From: Blautia sp.
Lineage (GTDB): Bacteria; Bacillota; Clostridia; Lachnospirales; Lachnospiraceae
Length of the DNA: 64,000 nt
Direction of reading: 5' to 3'
Assembly: GCA_017463155.1 (NCBI GenBank)
Contig: JAFTPT010000038.1
Span: 31,392-95,391 of the forward strand
Shown piece by piece: positions 37,431 to 47,300 of this stretch; position 1 is the stretch's first letter, and every line of letters begins with the position of its first letter. The notes under the pieces were generated by a model that made no database searches, was not told the DNA's origin, and saw nothing but the letters and a program-made list of their open reading frames with translations. Both the position numbers and the translations under genes were made by a program.

Positions 37431-37719
37431 GTATCCTTTCCGTATCTGGCCGGTCAGAGTGAAGATGGCAAGAATATCTGGAAGGATGAGAAGACGATCG
37501 TCAGCAACCGTGAGCTGAAAGCCATGGTCGAGTTCTACAAAAAGGATCTAGTCCCGAAATACGATATTCCGGAGCTTTGATCCGGCGGGCAGCGAATGTT
37601 GCCCCATACATATGAAACAGGCTGAAAAGCCTTCTCACATTGACAAACAGGGCAATTCAGAGTAAACTACAAGCACAGGTGCGAAATTTTAAAAAATTTT
37701 CAATTTCGGAAGTGTTGTT
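37431..37719. other. Debris and promoter region before the DUF4143 gene
   Basis: A short plus-strand frame ends at 37580 with FPYLAGQSEDGKNIWKDEK and FYKKDLVPKYDIPEL. It looks like the tail of a lost gene, which I do not recognise. TTGACA (37640-37645), 17 bases, TAAACT (37663-37668) forms a promoter for the downstream ATPase gene. Confidence 0.5.
37640..37668 (+). promoter_or_regulatory. promoter of the DUF4143 ATPase gene
   Basis: TTGACA, 17-base spacer, TAAACT, about 50 bases before the start codon. Confidence 0.7.
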
Positions 37720-38919
37720 ATGAACTATATTGAAAGACCAGAATACATGCAGCGGCTTCTTGATCTTATGGGAACCCCGGATATCAAGATCATTACCGGA
37801 GTGCGCCGCAGCGGCAAGTCGGAACTGATGAAGGCATATATCCGCAGAATCAGAGAGATTCAGCTGGAGGCCAATATAATCTTTGTGGACTTCTTTGATC
37901 TGAAATATGAAGGATTAAAGGAATACCATGCTCTGTATGATTACATTGAAAGCCATTATGCTGCCGGAAAACAGAACTATGTATTCGTGGATGAAGTACA
38001 GCTTTGTGAGAAATTTGAGCTGGCGATCAACAGCCTGCATACTTCGCGGAAATATGATCTTTATATCACCGGTTCCAACGCTTTCCTTCTATGCTCTGAT
38101 CTGACAACGCTGTTTACAGGGCGCTATATTGAGATCCATGTGTTCCCGTTCAGCTTCGCGGAATTCTGCCGTTACTATGCAGATGAGCAGGATACAGCAA
38201 AGCTCTTTGATGATTATGTGATCAAAGGCGGTCTGGCTGGCTCCTATGAATACCGTACGGAGAGAGACCGGACAAACTATATTAGAGACGTTTACGAAAC
38301 GATCATCAACCGGGATCTGGTCACGAAGTATCATTTGCCGGATACGACAACGCTGGAGCATCTGGCAGAGTTCATGATGGATAACGTATCCAATCTGACT
38401 TCGCCCAACAACATCAGTGATACACTGACGGCAAATGTGGTTGTGACCAATCACAAGACTGTCGGAAACTATATCAAGTATCTCTGTGATGCGTATGTTT
38501 TCTATGGCGTGCGCAGATATGATATCCGCGGAAAGAAATACCTGAAGACCTTCATGAAATACTATCTGAGTGATACCGGCATACGTTTTGCCAGACTTGG
38601 CAGACGGAATCTTGATTACGGACGGATGTATGAAAATATTGTATGTATCGAACTGATGAGAAGAGGCTATGAAGTCTACGTTGGAAAGCTGTATCAGAAG
38701 GAAGTGGATTTTGTGGCAGTCCGCGGCGATGAAAAGAAGTATATCCAGGTCAGCGATGATATCTCACGCCCGGAGACCTTTGAGCGGGAGTATGATCCCC
38801 TGCTCAAGATCAAGGATGCGTATCCAAAGCTTATCCTGGCCAATACCAGACATGAGACCTATGATTATGAGGGCATTAAAATCCATAATTTATCAGACTG
38901 GCTGCTGAAGATTGAATAA
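37720..38919 (+). CDS. AAA ATPase with DUF4143 domain
   Basis: A 399-residue ATP-binding protein. The N-terminal AAA_14 domain has Walker A TGVRRSGKSELM (about residues 26-37), Walker B NYVFVDEVQLCEKFE (about 86-100) and a sensor-like LYITGSNAFLL. The C-terminal DUF4143 domain (about 200-360) ends in a restriction-endonuclease-like part: GYEVYVGKLYQKEVDFVAVR followed by KKYIQV. The arrangement (ExD...QV) resembles PD-(D/E)XK folds noted in this family. These proteins are frequent and variable in gut Firmicutes and archaea; the biological role is not established. Confidence 0.92.
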   Translation: MNYIERPEYMQRLLDLMGTPDIKIITGVRRSGKSELMKAYIRRIREIQLEANIIFVDFFDLKYEGLKEYHALYDYIESHYAAGKQNYVFVDEVQLCEKFELAINSLHTSRKYDLYITGSNAFLLCSDLTTLFTGRYIEIHVFPFSFAEFCRYYADEQDTAKLFDDYVIKGGLAGSYEYRTERDRTNYIRDVYETIINRDLVTKYHLPDTTTLEHLAEFMMDNVSNLTSPNNISDTLTANVVVTNHKTVGNYIKYLCDAYVFYGVRRYDIRGKKYLKTFMKYYLSDTGIRFARLGRRNLDYGRMYENIVCIELMRRGYEVYVGKLYQKEVDFVAVRGDEKKYIQVSDDISRPETFEREYDPLLKIKDAYPKLILANTRHETYDYEGIKIHNLSDWLLKIE

Positions 38920-39069
38920 AGACAGCAAGAGAGTGATGGAATTAAGCAAATCGCAGTTGTGGGGAGGATTACGAAGGTCGTGACGTCAGGTTTACGATGG
39001 ATACTTTGTCTGCGCATTTTCCGGGAGGGAAAAAGAATAAAGAAAAGTCACAGCGGGATAAGGTACAGC

Positions 39070-39098
39070 TTGAATTTGAAAGCGCCGTGCATTATAAT
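39070..39098 (+). promoter_or_regulatory. promoter of the PG-binding/HAD gene
   Basis: TTGAAT, 17 bases, TATAAT, 35 bases before the start. The stretch 38920-39069 upstream has an open frame (EDYEGRDVRFTMDTLSAHFP) without clear start that I take as debris. Confidence 0.75.
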
Positions 39099-39133
39099 AA
39101 CCGTAACTGTAAATATTTCAAGGAGGATAGCAA

Positions 39134-40558
39134 ATGAAAAAAATAGTTACTTCAATGATTTGCGCCATGACGGTGCTCTCCATGTCCGTGAGCAGCTTTG
39201 CGGTGGAGAATATGCAGAGGGGCAGCAGAGGCGATGATGTAAAGGAGATGCAGGAGATGCTGATCTCTTCCGGCTACCTGGCGGAAGGAGAGGCGGACGG
39301 AATCTTCGGCGCCAAAACCGAGAAGGCTGTTCTTGCATTCCAGCAGGAGAAAGGCCTGGACGCGACCGGTATTGTCGGTGAAGGAACCTACAATATGCTG
39401 AAGCAGGGCGACGCAGAGCAGGAAGAAGCGGCGCCGGCTGAAGAAGCAGAAGCTGCCCAGACAGAAGAAACAGCCCCGGCTGAAGTAGCAGCCCCGGCAG
39501 AAGAAGCAGAAGTGGCGGAGGAAGCAGCCGCCGGCGATGTTGACATTGCGGAGACCTTCCCGTCCTGGAATCCGGACAGTGAAAACCTCACGAAGCTCGT
39601 GGATTTTGTGAAGGCTGCCACGGATGAATCCGGGGACGGCTACATTGACCCTGCAGACCGTATTGCCACCTTTGACATGGATGGCACGATTCTCTGCGAA
39701 AGAGCGCCCGTTTACATGGACTGGTGCCTGACGATGTATCGTGTCCTGGATGATCCGACGTTCAACGCGACCGAAGAGGAACGTGCGGTCATGCAGGAGA
39801 TCCGTGAGCATACGTATACGTATGGAGAGACGTACACCCCCGAAAGCGGCCTTACCAAGGACGATATCGTCTCAACAGCTTTTGCCGGTATGACGCCTGC
39901 GGAATTCCGTTCCTACGTACGCGATTTCGCTGCCAAAGTTGACGTGGTGGGTTTTGAGGGCATGACTTATGGCGAGTCCTTCTACAGGCCCATGCTTGAG
40001 GTGATCGCTTTCCTGAAGGCGAACGACTTTGATGTATGGATGGTTTCCGCCTGTGAGCGAGAGGTCGTTCGTGCGGTTGTCGAGCAGTATGATATTCCGT
40101 TTGACCATGTCATCGCGACAGACGTACCTTACGTTGCTGCCGGAAAGGGAGACGAGGATGCGGACGAATACAATATGAGCCTGGGCGAAGAGATCGTGCT
40201 TGGCGCACCTCTCGACAGCGTGGAATGCGGCAAGTCCGGCAAGCCGGCGGCCATTATCCGCGAGATCGGAAGACAGCCTGTGCTCACCTTCGGCAACAGC
40301 AGCGGTGACTTCTCGATGCTCAACTTTGCACAGAGCAACCCCGACCACGCCGGTATGGGTGTTCTCATTGTGAATGATGATACGGTAAGGGAATACGGCA
40401 ACGATGAGAAGGCGGCCGAGTTCTACGCGGAGGCTGAAAAGCAGGGCTGGACAGCCATTTCGATGGCAAATGACTGGAAAGAGATTTACGGTGAAGGCGT
40501 TGAGAGAACCGAAATGCCCGGCGTAGAGGAAGAGGAAGCACTGGCCGACGCAGCATAA
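39134..40558 (+). CDS. Secreted peptidoglycan-binding / HAD-family phosphatase fusion
   Basis: A 474-residue secreted protein. Signal peptide about residues 1-23 (MKKIVTSMICAMTVLSMSVS then SFA). A PG_binding_1 domain follows (about 27-93) with the repeats RGSRGDDVKEMQEML and DGIFGAKTEKAVLAFQ. An acidic Ala/Glu/Pro linker (about 95-138) leads to a HAD hydrolase domain (about 155-460). Its motif I is TFDMDGTILCE (DxDGT), motif II MVSACE, and motif IV LTFGNSSGDFSML. An extracytoplasmic HAD phosphatase tethered to the cell wall is unusual for Gram-positives. AGGAGGATAG precedes the ATG. The physiological substrate is unknown. Confidence 0.9.
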   Translation: MKKIVTSMICAMTVLSMSVSSFAVENMQRGSRGDDVKEMQEMLISSGYLAEGEADGIFGAKTEKAVLAFQQEKGLDATGIVGEGTYNMLKQGDAEQEEAAPAEEAEAAQTEETAPAEVAAPAEEAEVAEEAAAGDVDIAETFPSWNPDSENLTKLVDFVKAATDESGDGYIDPADRIATFDMDGTILCERAPVYMDWCLTMYRVLDDPTFNATEEERAVMQEIREHTYTYGETYTPESGLTKDDIVSTAFAGMTPAEFRSYVRDFAAKVDVVGFEGMTYGESFYRPMLEVIAFLKANDFDVWMVSACEREVVRAVVEQYDIPFDHVIATDVPYVAAGKGDEDADEYNMSLGEEIVLGAPLDSVECGKSGKPAAIIREIGRQPVLTFGNSSGDFSMLNFAQSNPDHAGMGVLIVNDDTVREYGNDEKAAEFYAEAEKQGWTAISMANDWKEIYGEGVERTEMPGVEEEEALADAA

Positions 40559-40598
40559 TCAACAGACTTTATCATACCGATGACAGAGGGGGAATGAC

Positions 40599-41072
40599 AT
40601 GTTCAGGGAGATGAGACGCTTTAAGCAGCAGGTCAGCGAGGAAGAATGCAGACGAGTCCTTCGGGAACAGCCACGGGGCGTTCTTTCCATGATCGGCGAC
40701 AACGGATATCCGTATGGCATCCCCCTCAGCTACTGGTACTGTGAGGAGAACGGAAAGATCTACTTTCACGGCGCCAGGACCGGACACAAGATCGACGCCG
40801 TAAAAAGGTGCAGCAAGGTCAGCTTCTGCGTGTATGATGAAGGCTATCGGAAGCCCGGAGAATGGGCCCTCAATATAACCAGTGTGGTTATTTTTGGAAG
40901 GCTCCGGCTTGTCGAAGATGAGGAAGAGGCCGAAAGGATCTGCACGGAGCTGTACAGAAAGTTTACAGACGAAGAAGAAAAACTGGAGAAAGAGCTCCAG
41001 GCGCTGCCAAGAGTGCAGTGCCTGGAGCTCACGGTGGAGCATATGACGGGAAAACTGGTCAATGAATCATGA
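40599..41072 (+). CDS. Pyridoxamine 5'-phosphate oxidase-like flavin-binding protein
   Basis: A 157-residue PPOX/NimA-type split-barrel protein. Typical features are the N-terminal helix VSEEECRRVLREQPRGVLSM, the strand pair GYPYGIPLSYWYCEENGKIYFHG in the FMN site (first part shown), then TGHKIDAVKRCSKVSFCVYD. Such proteins bind FMN or F420-like cofactors, and some reduce nitroimidazoles. AGAGGGGG lies before the ATG. The gene follows the HAD fusion by 40 bases and may be on the same transcript. A strong terminator comes after. Confidence 0.9.
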   Translation: MFREMRRFKQQVSEEECRRVLREQPRGVLSMIGDNGYPYGIPLSYWYCEENGKIYFHGARTGHKIDAVKRCSKVSFCVYDEGYRKPGEWALNITSVVIFGRLRLVEDEEEAERICTELYRKFTDEEEKLEKELQALPRVQCLELTVEHMTGKLVNES

Positions 41073-41089
41073 TCAGCAGTCATAACCAT

Positions 41090-41128
41090 GCCGGCATCAC
41101 AAAACCAGGTGATGCCGGCTTTTTTTTT
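41090..41128 (+). terminator. rho-independent terminator
   Basis: GCCGGCATCAC, eight-base loop, GTGATGCCGGC, then a long T run. Confidence 0.95.
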
Positions 41129-41193
41129 AAAAGCATACGAAAGATTTTAACATTTTTTTTACATTTAAGGGATACCAGAAAAAAATGGATCGT

Positions 41194-41201
41194 GCTATAA
41201 T
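41194..41201 (+). promoter_or_regulatory. extended -10 promoter of the giant surface-protein gene
   Basis: TGCTATAAT (TATAAT at 41196-41201 with an upstream TG); no good -35 box at the right distance. About 115 bases of leader follow, with a palindrome CTATCCC-T-GGGATAG at 41246-41260 of unknown role. Confidence 0.6.
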
Positions 41202-41313
41202 AAACTATTAATAAATTGTTACTATTTTATCGTAAAGAATCGCGGCTATCCCTGGGATAGTACGGAGGAATGCGTGATCATAGACTATCAAATGTAAGGA
41301 GCGAAGAGACGAT

Positions 41314-44300
41314 ATGAAGAAAATTGTTCAGAACGGCGGCAAAGGTTTCTTTAGTCACAGACGTAGAAAAGGCAGCAGGGTGCTGAGTCTTGCTCTTTCG
41401 GCATCTATGCTTTTGGGAACACTGCCATCCGGCGCGTTTCCGGTGTATGCGGAATCACAGGTGATCTACGGATCCTCGGATGACGACGCTGACGAGGCGA
41501 TTACCTTATCTTCCGGAACGGGCGATAATTCGTCTTATATTGACGAATCTGAACCCTCCGGGGGGGGGGTACGACACCTATGAGGATACATACCTTGATG
41601 AGGGTTACGGAGCGGCCGGTTTGTCCTATGGGACGGATGAGGAGCCTGACTATATAGAAGACTTCCCTGAAGAGGACGCGCTGCAGGAGGATTCTGAATT
41701 AACCGGCGAGAATGATCAACAGAAGGTGGCCGAGGTCCGGTGGGATGCAGGAACAGAAAGCTTCTCTGATTTTGCCGATGCCTGGGACGCCGCGGTTCTG
41801 CATGCCGGGAGTGGTGCAGAGGTCACAATGACCCTTAATGAGGACTGGATCAGTAATGAGGAAGGCTATTTCGGCTACAGCGACAATTTCTCCTCGGAGG
41901 GAAGCATTGCGCTTGATATCTCAAAAGGCGAAGTGACGATCGACGGAAACGGATGCAGCATCATCCGCCAGGGACAGGCAGGTACAGGTGCCTGTGTTCT
42001 TTGCGTGTTTGACGGAACGCTCACCGTACAGAACGCGGATATCCGGGGCGGCAATTCCACCAGCGCGGGCGGCGGTGTTCTGGTCATGGGAGGAACGGTT
42101 CTCCTGGATGACGTGACGATCCTGGACAACCACGCGAAGGACGGTGCCGGACTGTGTATCACGGCCGGTAATGTGACTGTGAAGGACAGTACGATCCACG
42201 GAAACAGTTCCGATGGCTTAGGCGCCGGTATTTATGTAAATACAGATACGGCAGTCCTGACATTTGCAGGGAAAGCAGTTGTTGCCGGAAATACGTCCGG
42301 GATCGGCGGAGATGTGTACCTTGACGGCAGTGCACCGGTTGCTCTGTCCGGACTGTCAGCGAAAAGCAGCGTAAATGTTTCGGCGGATGTAAGCGGCGGA
42401 AGCAGGCTGATCGCCGAAGCGGACGAGAAGATTGCCAATTGCTTCAATACTTCTGAGGATGATAAAGAGATCCGCTGGGAAAACGGAGTGCTTTATCTTG
42501 CGGCAAAGGAAACAGATACAACGGAAGAGGAGCCGGCAGAATCCGCGGATGAGGAGCAGCTGGAGTCTGGGGAAGAGACACAGGCGGAACCGGAAGAGGA
42601 AGCAGAATCTGCGGAAGATGAAGCGGAGGCGGATTCGGATGCAGGTACCGATACAGATGCCGGAGAGGCATCCGCGGCTGCCCTTACCGGCCATACGCTT
42701 GGCAGCAACGTAAATATGCGTGCGCAGGCTGATATAAACAGCGGCGTGGTGACGACGATCGCTGCCGAAGGAACACCTGTGACTATCTATGAAGCAGTTA
42801 CGGTCGGAGAAGACACCTGGTTCCATGTGTCCGCAGAAGGACTGGAGGGCTATATCTTCGGGGAACTGCTTGCAGTGGATGAGGAAGAAGAGGCTCTGGA
42901 TGAGGAAGATGCGCTTGACGAGGGGGAAGCACCTGTAGAGGAAGATGAGACGGAGGATCTGGAGAAGAGTCCGAAGCTGAAATCTGCCCCGCTTGTGTTT
43001 GGCAGCAGCGCAAACGATTCTTTCCTGAAGCTGGGAAACGATGACGAGGAAGAGGATGAACTGTTAGGTTCCGGATCTGAGAAGTCGAATGGCTCTATAC
43101 TAAACAATGATGAGGCCGATGATGATTTTGCGCGTGACATCACAAACGTCACCGACGCCGACAATTCGAGAAATTTCAGGGGATATTATCTTAGACGTTA
43201 CGAGAATGGCGACATACCGTTCAGTTTGTATATTTTTTATGGATGGGAAAACGGGCCGAAGACACTCAAAATTTATTCCAAGGGATATAGCCCATATGTA
43301 TTCTCTAAATTTCATTATGATTATGATACCAGTACTACGACCATTGAAGAAATCTCGCGCAATACTGAGGAGATAGGCGAGGATCTGTTTTTCTATGATC
43401 AGGTGACAAATGGTCCCGGTGAATTCGAAGGTAAAATATTCTACAATAAACTGGATGCAAACGGTAATAAAGGGGAGGAACTCTCTTCATATCCTATCGA
43501 AATAATAATGGCACCTCCTGTAGAGAGTCTTTCTGTTACGGACGCTAACGGAAAATCGTACGATGCAGTTGTCGATACAGATTCAAAAACTATCGATATA
43601 AAGGTGGATATGATGGATCTGGTTGATGGTGCGGCGGTCGATATCCGGGGAGTACTTGATCCAAAAAAGCTGAATCAGATTAATAAACACCTGGCCACTA
43701 TTGGTGTTGGGCATAATATCTATGCTGTTTTGGCACCGATGGCCGAGGATGATAATAATCCGGCATCGATTTATCCGGCAGAATGGGTTAACAATTACAC
43801 AGAAAGAGTTTTTACCCAACAGAACGTAAGTCTGAAAAGAAATATGAAGCTGCTGATTTATGCCGCGAGATATTATGATAAAGATCCCCTTAAAGATATC
43901 CCCATCTTTATCGACAGCTACGATGTGAACGTCACCCCTGAACGTTATATCTATGACGAGGTGCAGATCGATGTAGATGCTTTGGAGGAGGGTGAGATTC
44001 TCACCCCGTCCCTTTCGAGCATGTCCCTGATGAAAAAACAAGCATGGGATGGGTATGATAAGTATTTTCCGGATGGACAGGTTCCCATCGTCTATGATCA
44101 TTATGACAACAGAGTTGTTGCCGGAAAAACATACGACTCATCGATTGTTCTTCACGCGGACGACGATTCCTATGTGATTACCAAAGATGCGGAGATCAGA
44201 GTTTATGTGAAGAAGCCGGACGGGGACAGAGATTTTCTTTTTTCAACAGACGCGGGGAGCGGCGTTTCAATAGATTCGTACATGCCGATGTATGAAGACG

Positions 44301-47300
44301 AGGAGGGATATTACAAATACGCGCGCATTTCCTGGCCGATGCTGGCCGAGAAGGTCACGGGGGACATTAAGGGGCAGATTGTCTGGGAGGACGATAGCGA
44401 CGCCGCCGGAAAACGCCCCGCGCATGTGGAACTGAGACTGGTAGAAGGAGGCTCCCGCACCGCGGATGCCATTACGGTGAGTGCAGCGAATGCGGTGAGC
44501 GGTAATCCCAATACCTGGGCATTTACGTTTAAAGACATCCCGCTGCTCAGAAACGGGAATGCGATCAATTATGATATCTTCCAGGACAAGATTGCGGGAT
44601 ACAGTGTCAAGTATCAGGAATTGGAACCCGAAAGCAATGGGGGTAACAACTTTATCGTTCAAAACACACTGGTTCAGCAGACAACCGGTGTGCAGGGTAC
44701 GATCGTCTGGGAAGATGAAGATAATGTTCTGAACAATCGTCCGGAGACTTTGCGCGTGAAGGCGGTCGATCAGAACGGCCGTCTGGTGCAGGGGACGAAC
44801 GCGGTCACTGTAAGAAGCGGGGACAGAGTGAATGTCTGGACATTTACCCTGAACGTGCCGGGCTGGGATCCGGACAGTATGACCATTTCGGTGGAAGGCC
44901 TGCCGGATTGCTATTCGTATGCCGTGAAGACGGGAGATGGGACAGCAACCATCACAAACACCCAGCAGGCCAGAGCCACCATCAATGCCAGAGTCAACTG
45001 GGACGACACCGGTTATGCAAGAAGCAGGCCGGAGTCCATTGACCTTTATCTGGTTCCGTCTGTCGGCGATCCCATAAAAAAGACACTCTTTAAGGCGGAT
45101 TTCCAGATGAATACCTGGAATGTGACTTTTGAGAATGTACCGACCTGCGTGAATGGCAGCAGGATCACCTATACGATAGCCGAAGGCGCATTGGAAAACT
45201 ATGATATCACCTATGATCAGAACGGAATTTCTGTAACCAATACGTACAAGGAAGAGGCCACCATCGATCTGACGGTTCAGAAGGTCTGGAAGGACGGAAA
45301 CAATGCGGCGGGAGTACGCCCCTCCGAGGTATGGGTGCAGATCTACCAGGACGGGAAGGAATATGGCCGGCAGGTTGCCTTGACGGAAAACACCGGCTGG
45401 AAGACGGTTATTCAGGATCTTCCGGTATTCCACGAAGACCCGGGACCGGACGGCAGAAAGGTGCGCTATATTTACAGCGTTGTGGAGGAAGGATATCCAC
45501 AGGCATCTGCGGACGGCGGAGCCCCGGAGGACATGAAGGAAGGGGATGCTTACTACTACACCTGCAGCCTGGATAACGGCCTTGCGACGATCACGAACAT
45601 TCTCGCGACACAGCTGACCACACTGACTTACAAAGTCACTTGGAGGGACAACAATAACCAGGACGGAAAACGCCCGGCTCTTGACGAGATTAATATTCAG
45701 GATCTTTTTGAACTCCTGTACTGGGAAGATGCTGAGACAGTGGCGAATGTCGACATGGAAGCTGTCGTAACAGACGATCCGAACGTCTGGACGATCACCG
45801 TTAAAAACCTGCCAAAATACGATGAGAACGGAGATGAAATCAGATACTTTCTGCATAATCTGAATAATGATTTGCTGGCCGGATATACCGATGTAGGAAG
45901 CGGCAATGAGTTTATCATGAAATACCTCCCGGCGACCCGGATTGTCTCCGTACAAGTTGTCTTTGAGGATGATAACAATCGGGACGGCACTCGGCTTACA
46001 TTTACCCAGGTGCAGCTGTACCGTGACGGCGCGCCTGTGGATAAGCCTGTAACTCTGAACCAGAATAATGGTTGGAAGTATGATTTCAGGGATGTGCAGA
46101 TGTACGCCGATGGGAAGGAAATCGTTTACACAGTCGATCAGATGGATCCCACAGCGTCTCCGATCGGATACACCAAGGAGATACGGGGAGACCTTGAACA
46201 CGGATTCGAGCTTGTTTACAAGCACGAGCCGGCCGAACTGAAATATACGGTACAGGTGAACTGGGACGACGATAACAATAGCAAGGGGAAGCGCCCGGAG
46301 GAAGTCGGGTTACAACTGATCAGCCTGGAGACCGGCGATGTCTACTCTGGTACGATTAGTGCGAAAGAAAACTGGACCTGCGAGATTGCAGTGCCTCAGT
46401 TCAATGACGGAAAGCCGTGCACCTATGATGTGGTCCAGACTCCCCTGGATGATTACAGAACCTCCACAAGCGCACCTGACCAGAACGGACTGATCTATGT
46501 TCTGAACACTCTTAACAGTGAAGGCGGCAAGGAAAGGACGATAAACGTTATCATCAATTGGCAGGATAACGCCAATGCAGCGGAGCTCCGTCCGGATGGC
46601 ATCCGGGTAGCTGCGAAAAACGGAAATGATTATGTTGCCACTATGATGGTATATCCCAAAGAAAACAGCGAAGTAACCGATCCGTGGGAAGGAAGGTTTG
46701 ACTACCTTCCGATGTATGATTCAAACGGGAACGTGATTCAGTATACCCTGGAACAGTTGAACTTTCCGTGGGGTTATACCCAGACAATAGAGAAGGATAA
46801 CAATAATCCGCTGAATGATGATATCGATCTCACTGAATTTACCATCACCAATACCGTCATGCAGACGGACGGCAATGTTCAGGTGGATATCGTATGGGAC
46901 CACAGAGGAAATCCGAATGCCAATGCCATTCCCACACAGGCATCGGTGCAGCTTACGCTGAATGGCAAGGATTACCGCTCCACGGTTCTGCGACCTGACG
47001 CAAATGGGAACTGGAACAGCTATGTTTTCCAGAACGTGCCAACCTCCACACAGGAGAATCCGGTATTCTTCCGTATTGTGCCGGAGAATATCGAGCATTA
47101 TTACTGGTCATGTGTTCCGACTGACCAAGGGTTCCGGGTTCTCTACCAGTACAAGTACAATTCATGGACCATGCCTGTGCGGATCGACTGGGATGATGCA
47201 GATGACGCGGATGGCCGGCGCCCGGATGAGGTGAAGGTTTATCTGATCAAGAATGGCGTGAAGACAGATCGTTTCGTGACACTTTCGAAGGAAAATGGCT

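Noticed and set aside
41270-41317. Fifteen-codon upstream frame overlapping the start of the giant gene (ATGA overlap)
   Set aside because: GGAGG is only one base from its ATG, too close for efficient initiation. The peptide is not recognisable. It may be real leader regulation but the sequence does not support it well.
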